64,000 bases of DNA from Aurantimonas sp. 22II-16-19i (GCF_002088275.1 NZ_AQQS01000008.1:62001-126000); one strand, 5' to 3'; shown: positions 21,358 through 30,985, counted from the stretch's first letter. A program made the numbers and translations. The notes: generated from the letters alone by a model not told the origin.

Positions 21358-21496
21358 GAGGCGGATTTGGGGGCGCGCATTGCACGGTTCATGCTCGCAG
21401 CGCTTGTCGCCACATGATCCGCCTACCCGCCCGGCCGCTCCTTCAGAACGTCATGTCCCGTGAGATTGGGGGAGAGTGGTCGCTGAAGTCTACGCT

Positions 21497-21527
21497 TCGT
21501 CATCCTGGGCTTGACCCGGGATGACGA
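21497..21527. repeat. Palindromic intergenic repeat, CGTCATCCxGGGCTTGACCC type
   Basis: TCGTCATCC and GGGATGACGA form near-perfect arms around TGGGCTTGACCC between the EAL-protein gene and algH, whose 3' ends converge. It belongs with copies at 49199 and 49310. Such elements are frequent between genes of Hyphomicrobiales and may act in transcript ends. Confidence 0.7.
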
Positions 21528-21651
21528 GGTTTTCATGCCTTCACCCCTCTGCAGCACACCCCGTCGCATTCCTAAAAGCCAAGAGCAGTCGGCCGGATGG
21601 GGCGCTGCGGCTATCGGCGGCCGTCGGATATGCTGCCGCCCCCATCGCCCC

Positions 21652-22266
21652 TCAGGCGTGCCCCGCCTCGACCGCCAGGAACGCCGGCTCGATGCCGAGA
21701 AGGCCCAGCGCCCGCTTGTATTTGGCGTCGAGGTCGGTGTCGAAGACGATGCCGAGATCGGCCTTGCAGGTCAGCCAGCCATTGGCGGCGATCTCCTCTT
21801 CCAGCTGCCCCGGCGCCCAGCCGGAATAGCCGAGCGCCATGATCGCCGTGCGCGGCCCCATCCCCTCCGAAATCGCCCGCAGGATGTCGACCGTCGGCGT
21901 CAGGGCGATGTTCTCCGCCACATGGACGGTGGATTCGGAATCGTAGTCGTCCGAATGGAGGACGAAGCCGCGCCCCTTCTCCACCGGGCCGCCGACGCAG
22001 ACCGAGACCTCGCGCCCGCCCGACGGCAGCCGGATGGCGTCCTCGCTCTCGACGACGCCGAGCTGGGTGAGCAGCGCCGGGAAGCTCATCGGCTGCGACT
22101 TGTTGATGATGAAGCCCATTGCCCCGTTGGGCGAATGGGCGCAGACATAGACGACCGTACGGGCGAAGGGCTCGTCGCTGATCGCGGGCATGGCGATCAG
22201 GAAGTGCCCCTCCAGGGAGTTCGCGACGTCGCCATCGACGGAATCGAGATCGATATCGAGCTTCAT
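21652..22266 (-). CDS. YqgE/AlgH (UPF0301) family protein
   Basis: A 204-aa protein of the AlgH family. It has the family opening LEGHFLIAMPAISDEPFARTVVYVC, then AMGFIINK, VCVGGPVEKGRGFVLHS and the C-terminal GYSGWAPGQLEEEI. The biochemical role is unknown; the name comes from an alginate regulator in Pseudomonas, and the family is cytoplasmic. It diverges from the DsbD-alpha-like gene; AlgH, DsbD-like and peroxiredoxin genes are regular neighbours in rhizobia. Confidence 0.92.
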   Translation of the reverse strand: MKLDIDLDSVDGDVANSLEGHFLIAMPAISDEPFARTVVYVCAHSPNGAMGFIINKSQPMSFPALLTQLGVVESEDAIRLPSGGREVSVCVGGPVEKGRGFVLHSDDYDSESTVHVAENIALTPTVDILRAISEGMGPRTAIMALGYSGWAPGQLEEEIAANGWLTCKADLGIVFDTDLDAKYKRALGLLGIEPAFLAVEAGHA

Positions 22267-22535
22267 TCTACCTCACCGCATGGTTTGCGACAGCGGGCCT
22301 TTCGTCGACGCGACGTCTTGGCGGCCGCAGCCGGGCGGACCCGCTGGACAGCGCCGCCGGGCCGCACAACGGTCGCTCCGCCGAGCCGGCGTCGATGACC
22401 GAACATGAAAACCATTCCTGCTGCAACAAAGGTGGCATCGGCTTCGAAGAATGACCAGAGCAGATTTGTCACGAGCTTCCCGAAAACGACAAAATGCCGT
22501 TATCTGGCTTCTGGAAACCAGCGAAGAAACCGAGT

Positions 22536-23450
22536 ATGCAGCGCCTCAATCGTCTCTCCGCCGCCTGTCGCCGCCCCTGCCGCAAACCGCGCCTCACAGT
22601 GCCCGGCAGCGGCGAGCCCGCTGATGCCGGCCGCCTGATCAAGCGTCTTCTCCTTCTCGCTTTCGTTGCGGCCACCGTCCCCACCCCCCCTGCCTCTGCC
22701 GCCGGCAGCGACCCGAGCGTCTTCTCCAATGGCGAGGTGAGCCTGCGGCTCGTGCGCGCGTCGGAGCCCGTGGATGGTGCCGTGCGGGCCGCGCTGATCG
22801 TCGATCTGGCGCCCGGCTGGAAGACCTACTGGCTCGACCCCGGCGCCTCGGGCGTTCCGCCGCAGATCGACCTGTCGAAGACGGAGGGCTTCCAGACGAT
22901 CCGCGCCCGTTTTCCGGCGCCGCATCGCTTCGGCGAGGCCGAAACCCGCGCCAACGGCTACAAGGGCGACGTCGCCTTCGCTCTCGAGCTCGACGTCGAG
23001 CCGGGCGAGACCATCGGGACCATCGAGGCATCGGTGTTCATGGGCGTCTGCCAGGACATCTGCATTCCCGTGCAGGCCACCCTCGCGACCTCAGCCACCG
23101 GCCCCGAGGCGGATACAGCCGTCGCGCAGGCCTTCGCGGCGCTGCCGCAGGAGGCCGGGGACGAGACGTTCACGGTGTCCGCCGACGCGGCGTCGCTGCG
23201 CGTCACGGTCGCGGATCCGGGCCCGGCCTCGGGCAGCGGTGCGCCGGATCTCTTCGTCACCTCGCGTGACGGCTGGTATTTCGACGAGCCGACGCAAGTG
23301 TCGACGCAGGGCGGCATCAGCGTCTTCGCCGTGCCGGTCGCCGAAGCCCCCTCCGGCGCCAGCGGGCCGCCGGAGATGGTCGATCTCGTCTATACCCGCG
23401 ACGGCGCGGCGCTCGAGGCGACCGCCGTCCCCGTCGCGCCGCAGGACTGA
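22536..23450 (+). CDS. DsbD alpha-domain-like periplasmic protein
   Basis: The mature part resembles the N-terminal thiol-exchange domain of DsbD/ScsB: DLAPGWKTYWLDPGASGVPPQID, the redox pair in MGVCQDICIPVQ, and immunoglobulin-like beta strands. It lacks the membrane and thioredoxin domains of full DsbD, so it would need a separate reductant. An N-terminal membrane or signal segment (IKRLLLLAFVAATVPTPPASA) implies export. The start is uncertain: I give the ATG at 22536; an ATG at 22494 is also open, and residues before about 45 are Arg-rich and unlike a signal peptide, so a later non-ATG start is possible. The peroxiredoxin gene follows after 161 bp. Confidence 0.8.
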   Translation: MQRLNRLSAACRRPCRKPRLTVPGSGEPADAGRLIKRLLLLAFVAATVPTPPASAAGSDPSVFSNGEVSLRLVRASEPVDGAVRAALIVDLAPGWKTYWLDPGASGVPPQIDLSKTEGFQTIRARFPAPHRFGEAETRANGYKGDVAFALELDVEPGETIGTIEASVFMGVCQDICIPVQATLATSATGPEADTAVAQAFAALPQEAGDETFTVSADAASLRVTVADPGPASGSGAPDLFVTSRDGWYFDEPTQVSTQGGISVFAVPVAEAPSGASGPPEMVDLVYTRDGAALEATAVPVAPQD

Positions 23451-23611
23451 GGCCGCCGCCCCAGGCCGGGAAAGCGGCCCGGCTATCTGCAAAATGCGTC
23501 GCCATTGCCGCAGGGTCGCTGGACAAGCGGGCCACGGGCGCCAGATCGTGATCGGCGAACGGCGGATCGAACGATGCCGCCGCGTTTTCCATTGATAGCG
23601 GAGTTTTCGAC

Positions 23612-24097
23612 ATGACCATCGCCGTCGGCGACAAAATCCCGAACGCCACCGTCAAGACCCGCACCGAGGACGGGCCGGCCGATCTTTCGACCGAGTCGAT
23701 CTTCTCCGGCAAGACGGTGGTGCTCTTCGGCGTTCCCGGTGCCTTCACGCCGACCTGCTCGATGAACCACCTGCCGGGCTTCCTGACCCACAACGACGAG
23801 TTCCGCCAGAAGGGCGTCGACACCATCGCCGTCGTCGCGGTCAACGACATCTTCGTGATGGGCGCCTGGGAGAAGTCCACCGAGGCGTCGGGCAAGATCC
23901 TCTTCCTCTCCGACGGCAACGGGGAGTTCACCAAGGCTCTCGGCCTCGACATCGACCTGTCCGTCGCCGGCCTCGGCACGCGCTCCAAGCGCTATTCGAT
24001 GCTGGTCGAGGACGGCGTGGTGAAGCAGCTCAACATCGAGGAGAGCCCCGGCCAGGCGGACAAGTCCAGCGCCGAGGCCCTGCTCGAGCAGATGTAA
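23612..24097 (+). CDS. Peroxiredoxin, Prx5 type
   Basis: A 161-aa atypical 2-Cys or 1-Cys peroxiredoxin reducing hydrogen and alkyl peroxides in the cytoplasm. The peroxidatic Cys lies in VPGAFTPTCSMNHLPGF; the resolving Cys of plant type is not evident, so glutathione/glutaredoxin or another thiol probably completes the cycle. The full domain is present, ending in SSAEALLEQM. It ends in a clear hairpin. Confidence 0.95.
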   Translation: MTIAVGDKIPNATVKTRTEDGPADLSTESIFSGKTVVLFGVPGAFTPTCSMNHLPGFLTHNDEFRQKGVDTIAVVAVNDIFVMGAWEKSTEASGKILFLSDGNGEFTKALGLDIDLSVAGLGTRSKRYSMLVEDGVVKQLNIEESPGQADKSSAEALLEQM

Positions 24098-24131
24098 GGG
24101 ACGGTCGGGCGGCACTGCCGACCGTCATCCC
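24098..24131 (+). terminator. Hairpin terminator after peroxiredoxin
   Basis: GACGGTCGG (24100-24108) pairs with CCGACCGTC (24118-24126) across a 9-base loop, starting 3 bp after the stop codon, with flanking AAGGG and CCCTT extending the stem imperfectly. There is no T-run. Confidence 0.6.
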
Positions 24132-24261
24132 TTCGCGTGGTTCGAGCGCGTGATCATCCGGGCGCTCGGTCATTCGGGCGCTCGGTCTTTCGGGCGATAC
24201 GGCCGGAATGGTCGCGGCCCGCGCCGGCCGGGCGGTTGGCTGGCGGTGCGGGCCGACGCCG

Positions 24262-25299
24262 TCAATGCGCGGCGACGAACGCCGTGAGGATCTCGCGGGC
24301 CGCCTGAAGGTCGCGCTTGTCGATCATCTCGGCGACGGTGTGAATGTAGCGCGTGCCGACGACGATGCCGATCGCCCTTGCGCCGATGCCCGCCTGCTGC
24401 GCCGCCGCGCCGTCCTGGCCGCCCTTGGCGAGGATCGTGCGCTGGCAGGCGATGCCCTTCTCCTTCGCCAGCGCCTCGATCTCCTTGACCAGCGCGTAGT
24501 CGGCGATGAAGGATCCGTCCTTCATGTGCAGCCCGAAGCCAGCGCCATGAACCGTCGTGCGGTCCTTCTCCGGCACGCCCGGCGTGTCGCAGGCAAGCGT
24601 CGTGTCGACGCCGATGGCGATGTCCGGCGCCACGCCGTAGGAAGCGGTCTTGGCGCCGCGCAGGCCGACCTCCTCCTGGGCGGTGAAGGCGATGGTCAGC
24701 TCGCAGTCGTGGGACAGGCCGTCCTCGACGAGCTTTCGGACGCATTCCAGGCCGAGCCAGCAGGCGATGCGGTTGTCGAGGGCCTTGGAGACGATCTTCT
24801 CGCCCATCTCCTCGAAGGGCTCGTTCATCACGACATAGTCGCCGACCCGGATCGCCTCCTTCGCCGCCGCGCCGAGGCCGGTGTCGACGACGAACTCGTT
24901 CGGCTCCGGCATCTTCTTGCGCTCTTCGGGCGACTGGATGTGGATCGGCTTGCCCTCGGCGTTCATCACGCCCTTGATGTCGCCCTCGTCGGTGCAGACG
25001 AGGACGCGGCGCGAGAACAGGTTGCGCGGGTCGAAGCCGCCCACCGGATCGACATGGACGAAGCCCTTGTCGGTGACATGGGAGACGAGGAAGCCGATCT
25101 CGTCCATGTGGCAGAGGAGCAGCAGCTTCTCCGGCTTGTCGCCCCTGCCCTTGCGGGTGCAGATCAGCGAGCCGAGGGCGTCGGTGCGGATCTCATCGAA
25201 GAGGCCCTTCGCCTCTGCCTCGATCAGCGCCCGCACGCGGGTCTCGCGGCCGGGCACGCCGGGGGTCTCGCAGAGGCGCTTGAGAAGGTCGAGATTCAT
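24262..25299 (-). CDS. M42 family metallo-aminopeptidase
   Basis: A 345-aa cytoplasmic aminopeptidase of the FrvX/PepA (M42) family, with two metals per active site. Candidate ligands and catalytic residues are His in LLCHMDEIGF, Asp in VDTGLGA, the Glu pair in FTAQEEVGLRGA, Asp in GVDTTLA and His in RYIHTVAEM. I start at the ATG at 25299 (MNLDLLKRLC), after AGGACC, since the 33 residues upstream in frame are unrelated to the family. The neighbouring genes share no operon with it. Confidence 0.93.
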   Translation of the reverse strand: MNLDLLKRLCETPGVPGRETRVRALIEAEAKGLFDEIRTDALGSLICTRKGRGDKPEKLLLLCHMDEIGFLVSHVTDKGFVHVDPVGGFDPRNLFSRRVLVCTDEGDIKGVMNAEGKPIHIQSPEERKKMPEPNEFVVDTGLGAAAKEAIRVGDYVVMNEPFEEMGEKIVSKALDNRIACWLGLECVRKLVEDGLSHDCELTIAFTAQEEVGLRGAKTASYGVAPDIAIGVDTTLACDTPGVPEKDRTTVHGAGFGLHMKDGSFIADYALVKEIEALAKEKGIACQRTILAKGGQDGAAAQQAGIGARAIGIVVGTRYIHTVAEMIDKRDLQAAREILTAFVAAH

Positions 25300-25640
25300 G
25301 GGGTGGTCCTGTGACTTGCGTGACGAGGCGCTGGTATGCGTCGCCGTTGGCGGGTTGGTTCGCTTCCAGAGAAAGACGATGAAATGGCACTCCGGCATGT
25401 CGAAGTGACAATGCCAGTCTAACAGGGGAAGGGAATGATGAAGGAGGCCATTGGCCGAATCGTCATCCGAGTCAAATCGACGGCGCTAGATGGAAGACGC
25501 CGGCTTTCCTTGCGAACCAGTTGGAAGGCGTCGCCCCTGCGCCATCCCTGAAATCTCGGGATCGTGCTGTGGCTGAAAGTCAGGTGCGGATGAAGAAATC
25601 GGCGAGCCAGGCGCTGCCCTCAGCAGCGCACGGAGAGACT
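25300..25640. other. Non-coding stretch upstream of M42 peptidase
   Basis: This holds the promoter side of the M42 gene (read leftwards) and the region past the tiny membrane-protein gene at 25641. I see no supported gene and no strong hairpin. Confidence 0.4.
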
Positions 25641-25736
25641 TCAGCGCGAACTGCTGGCGAAGTACACCGTGACGAGAGCCAGAGCCAGCATTCCGAACGG
25701 CGTCAAAAGCATCAGCAGAAATTCTGGATCGGTCAT
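25641..25736 (-). CDS. 31-aa membrane miniprotein
   Basis: The short product MTDPEFLLMLLTPFGMLALA plus eleven more residues is one hydrophobic helix (residues 6-26) with a polar C-terminal SSSR. Its ATG overlaps the stop of the preceding 93-aa gene as ATGA, and GGGAG lies about eight bases upstream. The coupling and clean membrane-helix profile favour a real gene over chance. The function is unknown; a small regulatory or toxin-like membrane peptide is possible. Confidence 0.55.
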   Translation of the reverse strand: MTDPEFLLMLLTPFGMLALALVTVYFASSSR

Positions 25737-26014
25737 TTCCGCAGCTCCCTTTTGATGTAGGCACGCGCGATCCAATGTATGGCTGCGGAAAGCAAGAAGC
25801 AAATCGTGCTGACGGCGCCGAGTTTGGCAGTTTCGATCGAGGCGTCGCGTGCTGCGTACATCGCATTGAAGATCGGTGCGAAGCTTCCGACCGCTGCCAA
25901 TGAAACGGCGACCCCGTTCAGGAACGTCGCGGTGAGCTTCGCGGCCTCGACTTCGGCATCGACCGGCTGCTTCCGCTCTCCTTTCCCCAGCCCTTCGTTC
26001 GTCGGCAGCGTCAT
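25733..26014 (-). CDS. 93-aa membrane protein downstream of rnhA
   Basis: The ATG at 26014 is preceded by GGAGG and lies 15 bp past the rnhA stop. Residues 1-22 are polar, residues about 27-50 (TATFLNGVAVSLAAVGSFAPIF) and 62-82 (LGAVSTICFLLSAAIHWIARAY) are membrane helices, and the tail IKRELRK is basic. The two helices with a short connecting segment suggest an inner-membrane hairpin. I do not recognise the family. It is coupled by ATGA to the 31-aa gene. Confidence 0.68.
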   Translation of the reverse strand: MTLPTNEGLGKGERKQPVDAEVEAAKLTATFLNGVAVSLAAVGSFAPIFNAMYAARDASIETAKLGAVSTICFLLSAAIHWIARAYIKRELRK

Positions 26015-26028
26015 CTCGCCCGCCTCCC

Positions 26029-26490
26029 TCAGCCGGCGCGCTTCCTCTTGAACGGCTCCATGCCGGCCCTCGCCAGCTCGTCGGCGCGTTCGTTCTCGGC
26101 ATGGCCGGCATGGCCGCGGACCCAGTGGAAGGTGACGTCGTGGCGGCCCTTCTCGGCTTCCAGCTGCTGCCAGAGCTCGACGTTCTTCACCGGCTTGCCG
26201 TCGGCGGTCCGCCAACCCTTCTTCTTCCAGCCGAAGATCCACTTGGTGATGCCGTCGCGCAGATAGTTCGAGTCGGAATAAAGATCGACGGCGCAGGCCC
26301 GGTTCAGGGCCTTCAGCGCGGAGATCGCCGCCAAGAGCTCCATGCGGTTGTTGGTGGTGTCCGGCTCGCCGCCCTTCAACTCCTTCTCCTGGCCGCGATA
26401 GCGCAGGATCGCGCCCCAGCCGCCGGGCCCGGGATTGCCCGAACAGGCCCCGTCGGTGAAGATCTCGACGCGTTCGCCGCTCTCGCTCAT
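26029..26490 (-). CDS. rnhA: Ribonuclease HI
   Basis: RNase HI cuts the RNA strand of RNA-DNA hybrids. The 153-aa protein has the full carboxylate set: D13 ([11 protein letters not shown]), E51 (RMELLA), D73 (YSDSNY) and D137 (NERADELA), with His in the [10 protein letters not shown] loop. The basic handle [17 protein letters not shown] is present. The start overlaps the thrB stop by four bases (ATGA). The order ispH-thrB-rnhA is standard in Hyphomicrobiales. Confidence 0.97.
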   Translation of the reverse strand: MSESGERVEIFTDGACSGNPGPGGWGAILRYRGQEKELKGGEPDTTNNRMELLAAISALKALNRACAVDLYSDSNYLRDGITKWIFGWKKKGWRTADGKPVKNVELWQQLEAEKGRHDVTFHWVRGHAGHAENERADELARAGMEPFKRKRAG

Positions 26491-27476
26491 GCCATGTCCC
26501 TCGTCACCGCCGCCTTCTCCAGCCCGTATTCCGAGGCATCGCGCACGCCGCGGTGAAAGCGCAGTTTCTTCAGATATTCGCGCGGATCCTTCTTGGTGAC
26601 GAAGCTATCGTCCGGCACGTTCAGCCAGTCATAGAGCCGCGTCAGCATGAAGCGCATGGCCGCGCCCCGGCAGAGCAGCGGCAGGCTGTCATATTCGGCC
26701 GCTTCGAGCGGCCGCACCGAGGCATAGCCCGAGATCAGCGCCCGACCCTTGGTGACGTTGTAGCTGCCGTCCTGCTCGAAACACCAGGCCGAGAGCGTGA
26801 TGGCGAGGTCGTAGGCGAGGAGGTCGTTGCAGGCGAAGTAGAAGTCGATGAGGCCCGACAGCTGCCCGGACAGGAAGAACACGTTGTCGGGAAAGAGGTC
26901 GGCATGGATGACGCCGGCGGGAAGCCCGGCCGGCCACCGCGCCTCAAAATGCGAGAGTTCCGCCTCGATCTCGGCCGACAGCCCCGGCTCGACCTCATCG
27001 GCCCGCCCGCCGCAGCTCTCGTAGAGCGGGCGCCAGTCGGCCGGCGACAGGCCGTTGCGCCGCGTCAGCTCAAAGTCCGCGGCGCTGTCGTGCATGCGGG
27101 CGAGCGCCACGCCGACGGCGCGGCAGTGATCGGGGCTCGGGCGCCGCGTCCACATGCCGTCGAGAAAGGTGAAGACCGCCGCGGGCCGCCCCGCCAGTTC
27201 GCCCAGCGCGTTGCCGTCGCGGTCGTGGACCGGCAGCGGGCAGGACAGGCCGCGCTCGGCCAGATGCTCCATCAGCCCGACGAAGAACGGCAGGTCGCCG
27301 CGATTCACCCGCTTCTCGTAGAGGGTGAGGATGTAGGTGCCGCCGGTGGTGCGCAGCAGGAAGTTGGAATTCTCCACTCCCTCGGCGATCCCCTTGTAGC
27401 TGGCGAGGGCGCCGAGATCGTAGCGATCGAGGAAGGCGGCGAGCTGCGGCTCGGTGACGTCGGTGTAGACGGCCAA
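26487..27476 (-). CDS. thrB: Homoserine kinase (choline-kinase fold)
   Basis: ThrB phosphorylates homoserine for ThrC (thrC is at 14.7 kb). This 329-aa alphaproteobacterial type uses the aminoglycoside/choline kinase fold, not GHMP: catalytic loop [14 protein letters not shown] (HxDxxxxN) and metal-binding [10 protein letters not shown]. The N-terminal [12 protein letters not shown] opening matches the family. It starts with the ATG at 27476, 5 bp after ispH, and overlaps rnhA. Confidence 0.96.
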   Translation of the reverse strand: MAVYTDVTEPQLAAFLDRYDLGALASYKGIAEGVENSNFLLRTTGGTYILTLYEKRVNRGDLPFFVGLMEHLAERGLSCPLPVHDRDGNALGELAGRPAAVFTFLDGMWTRRPSPDHCRAVGVALARMHDSAADFELTRRNGLSPADWRPLYESCGGRADEVEPGLSAEIEAELSHFEARWPAGLPAGVIHADLFPDNVFFLSGQLSGLIDFYFACNDLLAYDLAITLSAWCFEQDGSYNVTKGRALISGYASVRPLEAAEYDSLPLLCRGAAMRFMLTRLYDWLNVPDDSFVTKKDPREYLKKLRFHRGVRDASEYGLEKAAVTRDMA

Positions 27477-27481
27477 GGTTC

Positions 27482-28492
27482 TCAGGCTCCGCCGTTGACG
27501 AAGGCCATGTCGGCGCTCGTCAGGGGAACGTCGCGCAGGGAGCGCATCACCGGGAAGTTCTCGTTCTCCTCGGCGGTCTGCACCAGCTCGACCGAAACCT
27601 CGTAGCGATCGCGAAGCGCCGAAATGATCGCATCGACCAGGATCTCCGGCGCCGAGGCCCCGGCCGACATGCCGACCACCGGCGCGTCGCCGGCAATCAG
27701 GTCAAACGGGATCTCCTGCGGCCCCTGGACGAGCGCGCCCCTCGCCGATCCCGCTTTTTCGGCCACCTCGACGAGGCGCTTGGAATTGGAGGAATTCGGC
27801 GCCCCGACGATCAGGAAGAGGTTCGTGCCCGGCGCCGAGGCTTTCACCGCCTCCTGGCGGTTGGTGGTGGCGTAGCAGATCGATTCCGACGAGGGCGCCG
27901 TCATCGCCGGGAACTTCGCCTGGAGCGCCGCAACGATGTCCGCCGTGTCGTCCAGCGACAGCGTCGTCTGGGTCACGAAACCGAGCGCCTGCGGATCCTC
28001 GGGCTCGAAGGCCGCCACGTCCGCGACCGTCTCGATCAGGCTGACGGTCCCGGGGGCAAGCTGGCCCATGGTGCCGATCACTTCGGGATGGCCGCGATGG
28101 CCGATCAGGACGACATGGCGGCCGCGCTTCACATGCAGCATCGCCTGCTTGTGGACCTTCGAGACCAGCGGGCAGGTGGCGTCGAGATAGAGCATCTCGC
28201 GGTCGGCTGCCGCCGCCGGCACCGATTTCGGCACGCCGTGCGCGGAGAACACCACCGGCTGGCCGTCGTCGGGGATGTCGTCGAGCTCCTTGACGAAGAT
28301 CGCGCCCATGTCGCGCAGGCCGTCGACGACGTATTTGTTATGGACGATCTCGTGCCGGACATAGACCGGCGCGCCGTATTTCTTCAGCGCCAAGACGACG
28401 ATCTGTATCGCCCGGTCGACGCCCGCGCAGAAGCCGCGCGGCTCGCACAGTCGCAGGGTCAGCTTCGGCTTCGTCGGCTCCAGAAGGGACAC
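27482..28492 (-). CDS. ispH: 4-hydroxy-3-methylbut-2-enyl diphosphate reductase
   Basis: IspH (LytB) makes IPP and DMAPP in the last step of the MEP pathway, using a 4Fe-4S cluster. Its three cluster cysteines are in PRGFCAGV (Cys22), DATCPLV and [10 protein letters not shown]. The substrate-binding histidines in VRHEIVHNK and SAHGVP and the TxN/SxN pair APNSSNS are present. The start is a GTG at 28492 with GGAGAATCC upstream, giving 336 aa. It is the first gene of ispH-thrB-rnhA; SURF1 lies 139 bp upstream on the same strand. Confidence 0.97.
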   Translation of the reverse strand: MSLLEPTKPKLTLRLCEPRGFCAGVDRAIQIVVLALKKYGAPVYVRHEIVHNKYVVDGLRDMGAIFVKELDDIPDDGQPVVFSAHGVPKSVPAAAADREMLYLDATCPLVSKVHKQAMLHVKRGRHVVLIGHRGHPEVIGTMGQLAPGTVSLIETVADVAAFEPEDPQALGFVTQTTLSLDDTADIVAALQAKFPAMTAPSSESICYATTNRQEAVKASAPGTNLFLIVGAPNSSNSKRLVEVAEKAGSARGALVQGPQEIPFDLIAGDAPVVGMSAGASAPEILVDAIISALRDRYEVSVELVQTAEENENFPVMRSLRDVPLTSADMAFVNGGA

Positions 28493-28631
28493 GGATTCTC
28501 CAACGCGGGTCGGTGGTCTGTCGGCGGGTGATCTGTCGGCGGTTCGGCGGTCGGCGGCTTTTCAGTCGGCCATCCACGCCGTTTCGATGGCCTGACCGAC
28601 GGCCCGAATGAAGGCATCCCGCCCCGCCCTG

Positions 28632-29489
28632 TCAAGCGCGGCCGCGATATCGCCGCACGATCATCATCGCGGTCATCACCACCAGGACGAGGCAGATGCC
28701 GTACCATGTGACGACATATTGCAGGTGATTGTTGGGAAGCGACACCACCGTCGTGCCGCCGACCGGCCAGCCGCCCTCGGCGCGCCCGGGCCCGGCGGCG
28801 ACCAGGAAGGGGACCAGCCGTGCGCCCTGGCCGAGCGGCACCCCCTCGGCCATGGCCGGGAGATCCTGCCAGAAGAACGTGTCCTTGGCCGGTTCGTTCT
28901 CCGGGGTGAAGTAACCGGGCTTCTCGGTCGGCGCCGCCCGCGCGAGGCCGATGAGCGTCACCTCCCCTTCCGGCTGGCCGGCGCGCCGCCTGTCCGGGTC
29001 GCGCATGTCGTAGGGCACGAAGCCGCGATTGACGAAGACGACGTCGCCGCCTGCGAGCCTCAGCGGCGCGTAGACGTTCCAGCCCGCCTGGCCCTCGAAG
29101 GTCGAGAGGAAGTAGCGCTCATGGTCGTTGAGGAACCGTCCCGTCACGGTGACGGGCGTGTAGTCGATCGGCTCGCCCGCTGCGAAGCGGGCCTCCAGGG
29201 TCGCGAGATCGACGGGCTCGGCGTGAATGCGGCTGTCGATCTCGGCGATCAGCGCCTCCTTCCAGTGGAGGCGCTCGAGCTGCCAGGAGCCGAGGGCGAA
29301 GAGGATCGCGATGCCGACGAGACAGAAGCCCAGCGCCAAGGCGAATCGCCCGCGGCCCATGCGCGGCTCGCCGGTGGCGGGGACGTCGCCGCCGGGTCGG
29401 CCGTGCCCGGCGCCGGCGTCGGCAGGTCCGGCGTCATCCCGCGGGCCGCCCTCGCGGCCCTCGCTCCGGGTCGAAGCTCCCTTGCTCAT
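28632..29489 (-). CDS. SURF1-family cytochrome oxidase assembly protein
   Basis: SURF1 helps insert haem a into subunit I of aa3-type oxidase. Two membrane helices frame the protein: FALALGFCLVGIAILFALG near residue 60 and the C-terminal LQYVVTWYGICLVLVVMTAM. Between them lie the family motifs GSWQLERLHWKEAL, VTVTGRF and VFVNRGFVP. I use the ATG at 29489 (MSKGAST), which follows the DUF983 stop by 7 bp; an ATG ten codons upstream would overlap that gene. The N-terminal 40 residues are low-complexity and Gly-rich. Confidence 0.93.
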   Translation of the reverse strand: MSKGASTRSEGREGGPRDDAGPADAGAGHGRPGGDVPATGEPRMGRGRFALALGFCLVGIAILFALGSWQLERLHWKEALIAEIDSRIHAEPVDLATLEARFAAGEPIDYTPVTVTGRFLNDHERYFLSTFEGQAGWNVYAPLRLAGGDVVFVNRGFVPYDMRDPDRRRAGQPEGEVTLIGLARAAPTEKPGYFTPENEPAKDTFFWQDLPAMAEGVPLGQGARLVPFLVAAGPGRAEGGWPVGGTTVVSLPNNHLQYVVTWYGICLVLVVMTAMMIVRRYRGRA

Positions 29490-29496
29490 CGATGCC

Positions 29497-29895
29497 TCAC
29501 TCGCTTCGCTCGCCCGCATCCTCGAGCCGGCCCTCGGCGGCGCGGTTGCGGTATTGCAGGCCGATCATCGTGCCCTTGAGGAGGCGCAGGAGCGGCAGGG
29601 CGAGGATGAGCGTCAGCGGCAGCCAGAGGAGGAAATGCACCCAGAGCGGCGGCGCGACGCTGACCTCCATCCACAGAGCAAGGCCGCAGACGACGAAGCC
29701 GATGATCAGGATGACGAACACCGCCGGCCCGTCGCCGGAATCGGCGAAGGCAAAATCGAGGCCGCAGTGGCTGCAGCGCTTGCGCAGCGACAGGAAGCCC
29801 GCGAACAGCCGGCCCTCGCCGCAGCGCGGACAGCGCCCGCGCGTCGCCGCCTTCACCGGATCGGCCTCGGCGTGGAATGCCCTGTCCTCGGCCAT
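29497..29895 (-). CDS. DUF983 zinc-ribbon membrane protein
   Basis: A 132-aa protein with an N-terminal zinc ribbon (CPRCGEGRLF and CSHCGLDF) followed by two membrane helices (residues about 56-76 and 83-105). The gene is regularly found between ctaE and SURF1 in alphaproteobacteria, so a part in oxidase assembly is inferred from position only. Confidence 0.92.
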   Translation of the reverse strand: MAEDRAFHAEADPVKAATRGRCPRCGEGRLFAGFLSLRKRCSHCGLDFAFADSGDGPAVFVILIIGFVVCGLALWMEVSVAPPLWVHFLLWLPLTLILALPLLRLLKGTMIGLQYRNRAAEGRLEDAGERSE

Positions 29896-29996
29896 TGCGA
29901 TATCCCTTCAAACGAAGAAGGCGGCGGGAGAGGCCGCGCCGCCTTCATGATCGTCACTGGTGCTGGCGGATCGAGCCGTCAGCCTGCCTTTCGGCC

Positions 29997-30875
29997 TCAG
30001 GCGTCGAAGACCGGCGCGCCCCAGCCGCCCCAGACATAGACGGCGAAAAACAGGAACAGCCAGACGACGTCGACGAAGTGCCAGTACCAGGCGGCGGCCT
30101 CGAAGCCGAAATGCTTCTGCGGCGTGAACTGCCCGGCCATGGCGCGGATCAGGCAGACCGTGAGGAAGATCGTCCCGATGAGGACGTGGAACCCGTGGAA
30201 GCCCGTCGCCATGAAGAAGGTCGAGCCGTAGATCGAGCCCGCGAAGGCAAACGGCGCGTGGGCGTATTCGATGTACTGGACGTAGGAGAAGATGACGCCG
30301 AGCACCACGGTCAGGGCAAGGCCGAGCTTCAGGCTCTTGCGGTCGTTGTGCAGCAGGGCGTGGTGGGCCCAGGTCACCGTCGTGCCGGAGAGCAGCAGCG
30401 TGATCGTGTTGAACAGCGGCAGGTGCAGCGGGTCGAGCACCTCGATGCCGACCGGCGGCCACTGCCCGCCGAGGACCTGCATCCGCTCCGCCTGGATCGC
30501 CTCGTTGGGAAACAGGCTGGCGTCGAAGAAGGCCCAGAACCAGGCGACGAAGAACATCACCTCGGAGGCGATGAACATGATCATGCCGTAGCGCAGATGC
30601 AGCGACACGACGCGGGTATGAGCGCCTTCCTGGCCCTCCTTGATCGTATCGGACCACCACGCATACATGACGTAGAGCACGATCGCGAGGCCGAGGAGGA
30701 AGATCCAGGGCGTGGCGAGATTGAGGCCGAAGAGAACGAACTCGGTCCCGCTGTTCCAGCGCATCAGGGAGACGGCGCCGATCATCATGATCAGCGCGCC
30801 GACCGACGCTACGAACGGCCAGGGGCTCGGATCGATGATGTGATAGTCGTGTTTCTTTGCGTGCGCGTCCGCCAT
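29997..30875 (-). CDS. ctaE: Cytochrome c oxidase subunit III
   Basis: The 292-aa subunit III of the aa3-type oxidase has seven predicted membrane helices. The N-terminus MADAHAKKHDYHIIDPSPWP is typical, as are WPPVGIEVLDP, FFMATGFHGFHVLIGTIFL and the ending WYWHFVDVVWLFLFFAVYVWG. The subunit stabilises proton pumping and turnover of subunit I. It lies 110 bp after ctaG and 101 bp before DUF983 on the same strand. Confidence 0.97.
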   Translation of the reverse strand: MADAHAKKHDYHIIDPSPWPFVASVGALIMMIGAVSLMRWNSGTEFVLFGLNLATPWIFLLGLAIVLYVMYAWWSDTIKEGQEGAHTRVVSLHLRYGMIMFIASEVMFFVAWFWAFFDASLFPNEAIQAERMQVLGGQWPPVGIEVLDPLHLPLFNTITLLLSGTTVTWAHHALLHNDRKSLKLGLALTVVLGVIFSYVQYIEYAHAPFAFAGSIYGSTFFMATGFHGFHVLIGTIFLTVCLIRAMAGQFTPQKHFGFEAAAWYWHFVDVVWLFLFFAVYVWGGWGAPVFDA

Positions 30876-30985
30876 GGCTCTCCCCGCTGTCTCCCACTCA
30901 CCTGCCGGAACCGTCTCTACCCCAGCGGACCGAACGATTCCAGCATTCTCGTCGCGCCGCCCCGGCGGGACAGCGCCATCGTCAA

